A DNA stretch of 64,000 bases from Mycolicibacterium boenickei (lineage in GTDB: Bacteria > Actinomycetota > Actinomycetes > Mycobacteriales > Mycobacteriaceae). The position numbers and the translations under genes are program-made. Under the pieces are notes generated by a model. It was not told where the DNA came from and did not search any database. It saw only the letters and a program-made list of their open reading frames with translations. This document shows, one piece after another, positions 60,429 through 64,000 of this stretch. The stretch spans positions 2,790,001 through 2,854,000 of the forward strand of contig NZ_AP022579.1 in the NCBI RefSeq assembly GCF_010731295.1. Reading direction: 5' to 3'. How positions within the stretch are numbered: position 1 is the first letter of the stretch; every line of letters begins with the position of its first letter.

Positions 60429-60479
60429 TGGTCGTCTACGCCAGCCATACGTCCAGTGACGCGCCAGTATGGTTCGGCG

Positions 60480-60812
60480 ATGGGCAGATTCCTGGCGATC
60501 TTCAACGGCGCGGCAGATGAAGCGGACAAAGCGGAAATCACCGCGCAGCAGCAGTCGGAATTCATGAGTGCGTGGGCCTCGTGGGCGCAGTCGCACCAGA
60601 GCGCGATTGTCGACCCGGGAGCACCTCTGAGCGCGAAGAAGTTGGTCACAGCGCAAGGCGTCGAAGACTTCACCGACAGCAAGACCGGTTACACGATCGT
60701 GAAAGCGGACTCACACGATGAGGCGGTGACGATCTTCGCCGAGCATCCGCATCTCCGGTTGTTTCCCGGCAACTCGATCGAGGTCCTCGAATGCCCACCC
60801 CCACCGAGCTAG
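60480..60812 (+). CDS. YCII/DGPF-domain-like small protein
   Basis: A 110-residue protein. MGRFLAIFNGAADE begins as a ferredoxin-like beta strand, followed by a helix (MSAWASWAQSH), GAPLSAKKLVT, and DSHDEAVTIFAEHPHLRLFPGNSIEVLEC, which follows the YCII/DGPF pattern. The ATG at 60480 is preferred over an upstream start. Function is unknown; some relatives sit beside sigma-factor genes, but none is here. Confidence 0.72.
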   Translation: MGRFLAIFNGAADEADKAEITAQQQSEFMSAWASWAQSHQSAIVDPGAPLSAKKLVTAQGVEDFTDSKTGYTIVKADSHDEAVTIFAEHPHLRLFPGNSIEVLECPPPPS

Positions 60813-60969
60813 CGTCGAACGTGAGCAAGGTGGCGATTCGGGAAGAACTGGCCATCTTCTTCACTTTCGACGACCGCGGGAAGGCAGCACGGCCATGATT
60901 TCTCGTACAGCCTGATCAATAGCTGCTGCTGTATCGATGCGGTGAATGCCGGCGACGTAGCATTTTCTG

Positions 60970-61716
60970 GTGGGCTTTGTCGTCCCGCCGGATGCTTACA
61001 CGCGCTTCATGGGCCGGTACGCCGATCCGCTGGCGCAGTCTTTCGTGGCGTTCTCCGGGGTGGGCGCCGGCGACTCGGTGCTCGATGCGGGATGTGGCCC
61101 CGGTGCGCTGACCGCGCGGTTGCTGTCGGTGGGCGCCCGGGTGGCGGCGATCGATCCGTCACCGCCATTCGTCGATGCGATCCGCGCCCGTTTCCCCGCC
61201 GTCGACGTGCGCCAGCGCACTGCGGAGGAAATGCCCTATGACGCAGCGATTTTCGATGCGGCGCTGGCACAATTAGTGGTGCATTTCATGACGGACCCTG
61301 TGCTCGGCATCGGCCAGATGGCTCGCGTGACCCGGCGTGGCGGTGTCGTCGCCGCATGCGTGTGGGACGGACCGACGGGCGCGCTGGCACCGTTCTGGGA
61401 AGCCGTCCACCTGATCGACCCGGACGCCGAGGATGAAGCGCTACTCTCCGGGGCGCATCGCGGGCACCTGACCGAGATCTTCGAAGCGGCCGGTCTGCGC
61501 GATGTGGACGAGCACCCCCTCACGGTCGACCTGACACATCCCACCTTCGAAGACTGGTGGGAACCATACACATTCGGCGTCGGTCCCGCGGGTGACTATG
61601 TCCAGGGTCTGGACGAAGCCGCTCGTGCACGCCTCGAATCCGTAGCTCGCGACCAACTGGGCGATGGGCCGTTCACCGTCAGCGCCACCGCGTGGGCCGC
61701 GCGTGGAAAAGTCTGA
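60970..61716 (+). CDS. SAM-dependent methyltransferase
   Basis: A 248-residue class I methyltransferase. SAM motif I is VLDAGCGPGALTARLL, followed by the acidic residue in VAAIDPS and motif IV FDAALAQLVVHFM; GQMARVTRRGGVVAACVWD is the typical post-motif. The GTG at 60970 is the only start giving the full domain. It resembles ubiquinone/menaquinone-type and sterol-type methyltransferases in general form; substrate not known. A 157-bp gap separates it from the YCII-like gene. Confidence 0.85.
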   Translation: MGFVVPPDAYTRFMGRYADPLAQSFVAFSGVGAGDSVLDAGCGPGALTARLLSVGARVAAIDPSPPFVDAIRARFPAVDVRQRTAEEMPYDAAIFDAALAQLVVHFMTDPVLGIGQMARVTRRGGVVAACVWDGPTGALAPFWEAVHLIDPDAEDEALLSGAHRGHLTEIFEAAGLRDVDEHPLTVDLTHPTFEDWWEPYTFGVGPAGDYVQGLDEAARARLESVARDQLGDGPFTVSATAWAARGKV

Positions 61717-61757
61717 CAACACGCGGTGCAGCGCCGACGTGGTTAAACTCCGCGCTT

Positions 61758-62153
61758 GTGGCATCGAACACCCGTCGCGCGGCCGGGACGCAGACCTTCA
61801 CCGACGTCTTGAAGATCTGGTTCGCCGGTATGCGGCCGGATGCTGCCGCCGATCTCGCCGATTTTCGGTCCGGCGCCACGCTGCAGGTCAGTTGCGTCCT
61901 GCGTGCCCAGGGGGAGGCATCGCGGGGCAAGTTCGGTACCCTCTCGCTGACCCGCGGTGAGTCCGTGATCTGGCGCGGTCGGGACAAGAATGTCGTCACC
62001 CTCGGCCCGCCGGTGACGCTGACGGAATCGAGTGAGAAGGCAGTCGGACCGAAGTTCACCGCGTTCGATCTGGATTGTGCCGCAGGGTCATTCGTCGTTC
62101 AGATTCCTACACTCGACGTTCGGTTGGTCAAGACGGCGCTTGGCGCTTCCTGA
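61758..62153 (+). CDS. Conserved hypothetical protein, beta-rich
   Basis: A 131-residue protein of unknown function. Visible pattern: a helix-containing start (TFTDVLKIWFAGMRP), then alternating strands (SGATLQVSCVLRAQG, GTLSLTRGESVIWRGRD, NVVTLGPPVTLTES, FTAFDLDCAAGSFVVQIPTLD). It looks like a small beta sandwich resembling the PH-like fold of some membrane-associated actinobacterial proteins, but this is only impression. The GTG at 61758 is chosen because earlier in-frame codons overlap the methyltransferase end. Convergent with the aldehyde dehydrogenase gene. Confidence 0.7.
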   Translation: MASNTRRAAGTQTFTDVLKIWFAGMRPDAAADLADFRSGATLQVSCVLRAQGEASRGKFGTLSLTRGESVIWRGRDKNVVTLGPPVTLTESSEKAVGPKFTAFDLDCAAGSFVVQIPTLDVRLVKTALGAS

Positions 62154-62161
62154 TCAGGCGA

Positions 62162-63592
62162 TCAGAACAGCTTGCGCGCCAACTTCCACGCCCTGTCGGT
62201 GTAGGGCGGGTACAGCATCTTGGACAGGTCGGGCCGGGTGGGTTTGGTGAGCACGGTCTTGGCGTGGCTGAACTCCTGGAAGCCCCACCGCCCGTGGTAG
62301 GCGCCCATCCCGGAGTTGCCCACCCCGCCGAACGGCAGCCGCGTGGTCGATGCCTGGAATGCCACATGATTGATCAGCATTCCGCCGGCCGACACCTCCG
62401 AGACCACCCGGTTGCGCACTGCCCGGGATCGGCTGAAGAGATACGCGGCAAGAGGTTTGGGTCGGGCATTCACGAAATTGATTGCATCGTCAAGGGAATC
62501 GACGGTGAGTATCGGCAGGATCGGCCCGAAGATCTCCTCGGTCATCAGAGGTTCGGAGGGATCGGGGTTGAGGATTACGGTCGGCTCGACGGTGAGCGAC
62601 GACGGGTCGAGCCCCCCTCCGAAGGCGATCTCCCCGCGGGTTTCGATCAGGTATTCACCGAGGCGCTCAAGCTGGTCGATGTTGAGGACGCGCATTCCTT
62701 TTGGCTGGTCTGCCCGCTGTCGGACCCAGGCATCGCACAGCCGGTCGACGAATCGCTCGGCGACGTCGCGGTGGGCGAGCACGTAATCGGGAGCGACGCA
62801 GACCTGGCCGGAGTTGATCAGCTTGGTCCACGCGACCCGGGAGGCTGCGACATCGACGTCGCAGTCGTCGGCGAGGATCACCGGGCTCTTGCCGCCCAGT
62901 TCCAGGGTGACGGGGGTGAGGTGCCGCGCTGCCGCGGCCAGAATCTTGCGGCCGGTCGCGGCGCCGCCGGTGAACAAGATGCGGTCGAATTCGTGCGTGA
63001 GCAATCGCTCGCTGGTCGAGCGCCCGCCTTCGGCCACGGCCACCGCGTCATGGTCGAGATAGCGCGGAACCAGTTCCGCCAACAGCCGTGACGTTCGCGG
63101 CGCAAACTCGGAGGGCTTGATCAGCACGGTGTTTCCGGCCGCCAGGGCACTGATGGCGGGGCCCAGGGTCAGCAGGAACGGCAGGTTCCAGGTGCCGATT
63201 ATGAGGACGGTTCCGTAGGGTTCGTACTCGATCCAGCCGCGTCCGGGCAACTGGGGCAGCTCGAGCATCCGTCGGTCACGACGCATCCAGCGCTTGACAT
63301 GTTTTGCGGCGTAACGTGCTTCGGCGATCGTGCCCGCGACATCGGTGAGCCAGGACTCGAAGGGGGCGCGACCGAGGTCGGCCGACAGCGCATCGATGAT
63401 CTCCGTTTCGCTGTCGGTCATCATCTGCGCGAGTCGGTTCAGCTGATCCGAGCGCCACTCTGCCGATCGTGTCCGGCCGCTGTCGAAGGTCGCCCGCAGG
63501 GTCTTGGTGATCCGGCTGACTTCGACCTCGGTCAACTCGTCATCGACAGCTGCGTGCGCGACGTTGCCGTTCCTGGACGTTGTTTCCGTCAT
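62162..63592 (-). CDS. Aldehyde dehydrogenase family protein
   Basis: A 476-residue NAD(P)-dependent aldehyde dehydrogenase of the class 3-like type. EPYGTVLIIGTWNLPF, the Rossmann FTGGAATGRKI, the catalytic Glu in TLELGGKSP and the catalytic Cys in INSGQVCVAPDYVL are intact, as are EEIFGPILP and LPFGGVGNSGMG. The hydrophobic/basic C-terminus (MLYPPYTDRAWKLARKLF) suggests peripheral membrane contact, as in fatty aldehyde dehydrogenases. The ATG at 63592 is preferred; TTG 63604 would add four residues. A perfect palindrome sits just upstream. Confidence 0.93.
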   Translation of the reverse strand: MTETTSRNGNVAHAAVDDELTEVEVSRITKTLRATFDSGRTRSAEWRSDQLNRLAQMMTDSETEIIDALSADLGRAPFESWLTDVAGTIAEARYAAKHVKRWMRRDRRMLELPQLPGRGWIEYEPYGTVLIIGTWNLPFLLTLGPAISALAAGNTVLIKPSEFAPRTSRLLAELVPRYLDHDAVAVAEGGRSTSERLLTHEFDRILFTGGAATGRKILAAAARHLTPVTLELGGKSPVILADDCDVDVAASRVAWTKLINSGQVCVAPDYVLAHRDVAERFVDRLCDAWVRQRADQPKGMRVLNIDQLERLGEYLIETRGEIAFGGGLDPSSLTVEPTVILNPDPSEPLMTEEIFGPILPILTVDSLDDAINFVNARPKPLAAYLFSRSRAVRNRVVSEVSAGGMLINHVAFQASTTRLPFGGVGNSGMGAYHGRWGFQEFSHAKTVLTKPTRPDLSKMLYPPYTDRAWKLARKLF

Positions 63593-63607
63593 CGTTGCCC
63601 CCAACGA

Positions 63608-63623
63608 GTGAATAGCTATTCAC
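63608..63623. promoter_or_regulatory. Perfect 16-bp palindrome at the aldehyde dehydrogenase promoter
   Basis: GTGAATAGCTATTCAC is a perfect palindrome that starts 16 bp upstream of the start codon and is unusually AT-rich for this genome. It is a likely operator for a TetR- or GntR-type repressor not encoded in the window. Confidence 0.65.
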
Positions 63624-63755
63624 ATATGTCCCCGATAGTGGGTCTGGTCGGCTATAAATCGGCTGGCCATGACCAAACACTCACCAGAATGGACGTTAAC
63701 ATAGTTCACGATGCGGGGGAACCGTGCGCAGGTGCGGGTCATCCCTCAGCGAGCG

Positions 63756-64000
63756 TCAAAGCCCGCCGCAGCGCGAGGGGGCCAGGATCGGGGACCACGG
63801 CGGGCAATCGGCCGGTAGGGGCTGCGGGGGAGCAGGCGGTGGCGGCGGTCCGAGAACCGGAGGCGGCGGAGCCTCGTGCGGAACGCCGTGCCACGGATAG
63901 ATGGTGTTGGAGGCGACATCCACCACGCCCTCTGAGTTCCAGTACCAATCGTGGCAGATGCCGGCATCCCAGGTGATGACCTGGCTGCCCGGTATCGGGG
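63756..64000 (-). CDS. C-terminus of a proline-rich, Cys-containing, probably secreted protein (5' partial)
   Basis: The last 80 residues of a gene that enters from the right edge and stops with TGA at 63756-63758. The visible part reads GSQVITWDAGICHDWYWN, VVDVASNTIYPWHGVP, then a run of prolines (APPPPVLGPPPPPAPPQP) and a tail with two more Cys (PADCPPWSP, SRCGGL). The Trp-rich, Cys-containing segment with a proline tract resembles exported mycobacterial proteins, but the signal peptide is outside the window. Other frames here lack a plausible product. Confidence 0.65.
   Translation of the reverse strand, partial: PIPGSQVITWDAGICHDWYWNSEGVVDVASNTIYPWHGVPHEAPPPPVLGPPPPPAPPQPLPADCPPWSPILAPSRCGGL

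Noticed and set aside
57630..60656. A 1008-codon open frame on the - strand.
   Set aside because: Everything upstream of about 58853 is antisense to ychF and the glyoxalase gene, whose products are unmistakable. Only the DUF6542-type C-terminal part is kept.

Overview
This 64 kb window is high-GC chromosomal DNA from a mycobacterium, most likely a fast-growing Mycolicibacterium close to M. smegmatis. Gene order from the left edge to about 60 kb follows the M. tuberculosis Rv1069c-Rv1112 block: an Rv1069c-type hydrolase, echA8, echA9, an Rv1072 homologue, fadA3, an Rv1075c homologue, lipU, cbs, pra, metB, greA, mca, an Rv1086 homologue, coaA, glyA, desA2, phoH2, an Rv1096 homologue, fum, glpX, hsd (Rv1106c), xseB, xseA, an Rv1109c homologue, ispH, an Rv1111c homologue and ychF. 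No rRNA, tRNA, CRISPR array, insertion sequence or phage gene was recognised.

Layout. 0-7 kb: acyl-CoA metabolism and lipases, plus a degenerate-looking AbiEi/DUF559-type gene between repeats. 7.8-12.6 kb: cbs and metB (transsulfuration) around two proline-rich membrane proteins. 12.6-19.8 kb: a GPP34 protein, greA, mycothiol amidase mca, a thioredoxin-like protein, a ketosteroid isomerase, a hemolysin-III-type protein and a Z-isoprenyl diphosphate synthase. 19.9-26.9 kb: several membrane proteins, coaA, a DUF885-like peptidase and two small secreted proteins with Trp/Gly-rich repeats. 26.9-31.8 kb: glyA (long form), desA2, the short phoAT-like gene with phoH2, and a polysaccharide deacetylase. 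31.8-36.2 kb: the devR-devS (dosR-dosS) dormancy locus with an Acg-type nitroreductase and two DosR-box-like sites. 36.3-41.4 kb: fum, glpX and an AI-2E-type membrane protein.

41.5-54.4 kb is accessory relative to M. tuberculosis. It holds a three-gene SDR/epimerase operon with an exact KstR-type box (TNNAACNNGTTNNA) at its promoter, a cytochrome P450 with a divergent TetR gene, a sulfatase island (two paralogous sulfatases, a HAD phosphatase and their formylglycine-generating enzyme), a TDT-family exporter and a DUF1876 protein. It ends at the 3-beta-hydroxysteroid dehydrogenase gene, which carries a second exact KstR-type box. Together with the ketosteroid isomerase at 17.7 kb this suggests a steroid, possibly steroid-sulfate, theme; that is inference. 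54.4-60 kb returns to the conserved block. 60-64 kb leaves it: glyoxalase, YCII-like protein, methyltransferase, an unknown protein, an aldehyde dehydrogenase with a perfect 16-bp palindrome at its promoter, and the 3' end of a proline-rich, Cys-containing protein.

Three long near-perfect hairpins of the mycobacterial intergenic stem-loop type lie at gene ends (4.3, 30.8 and 36.2 kb).
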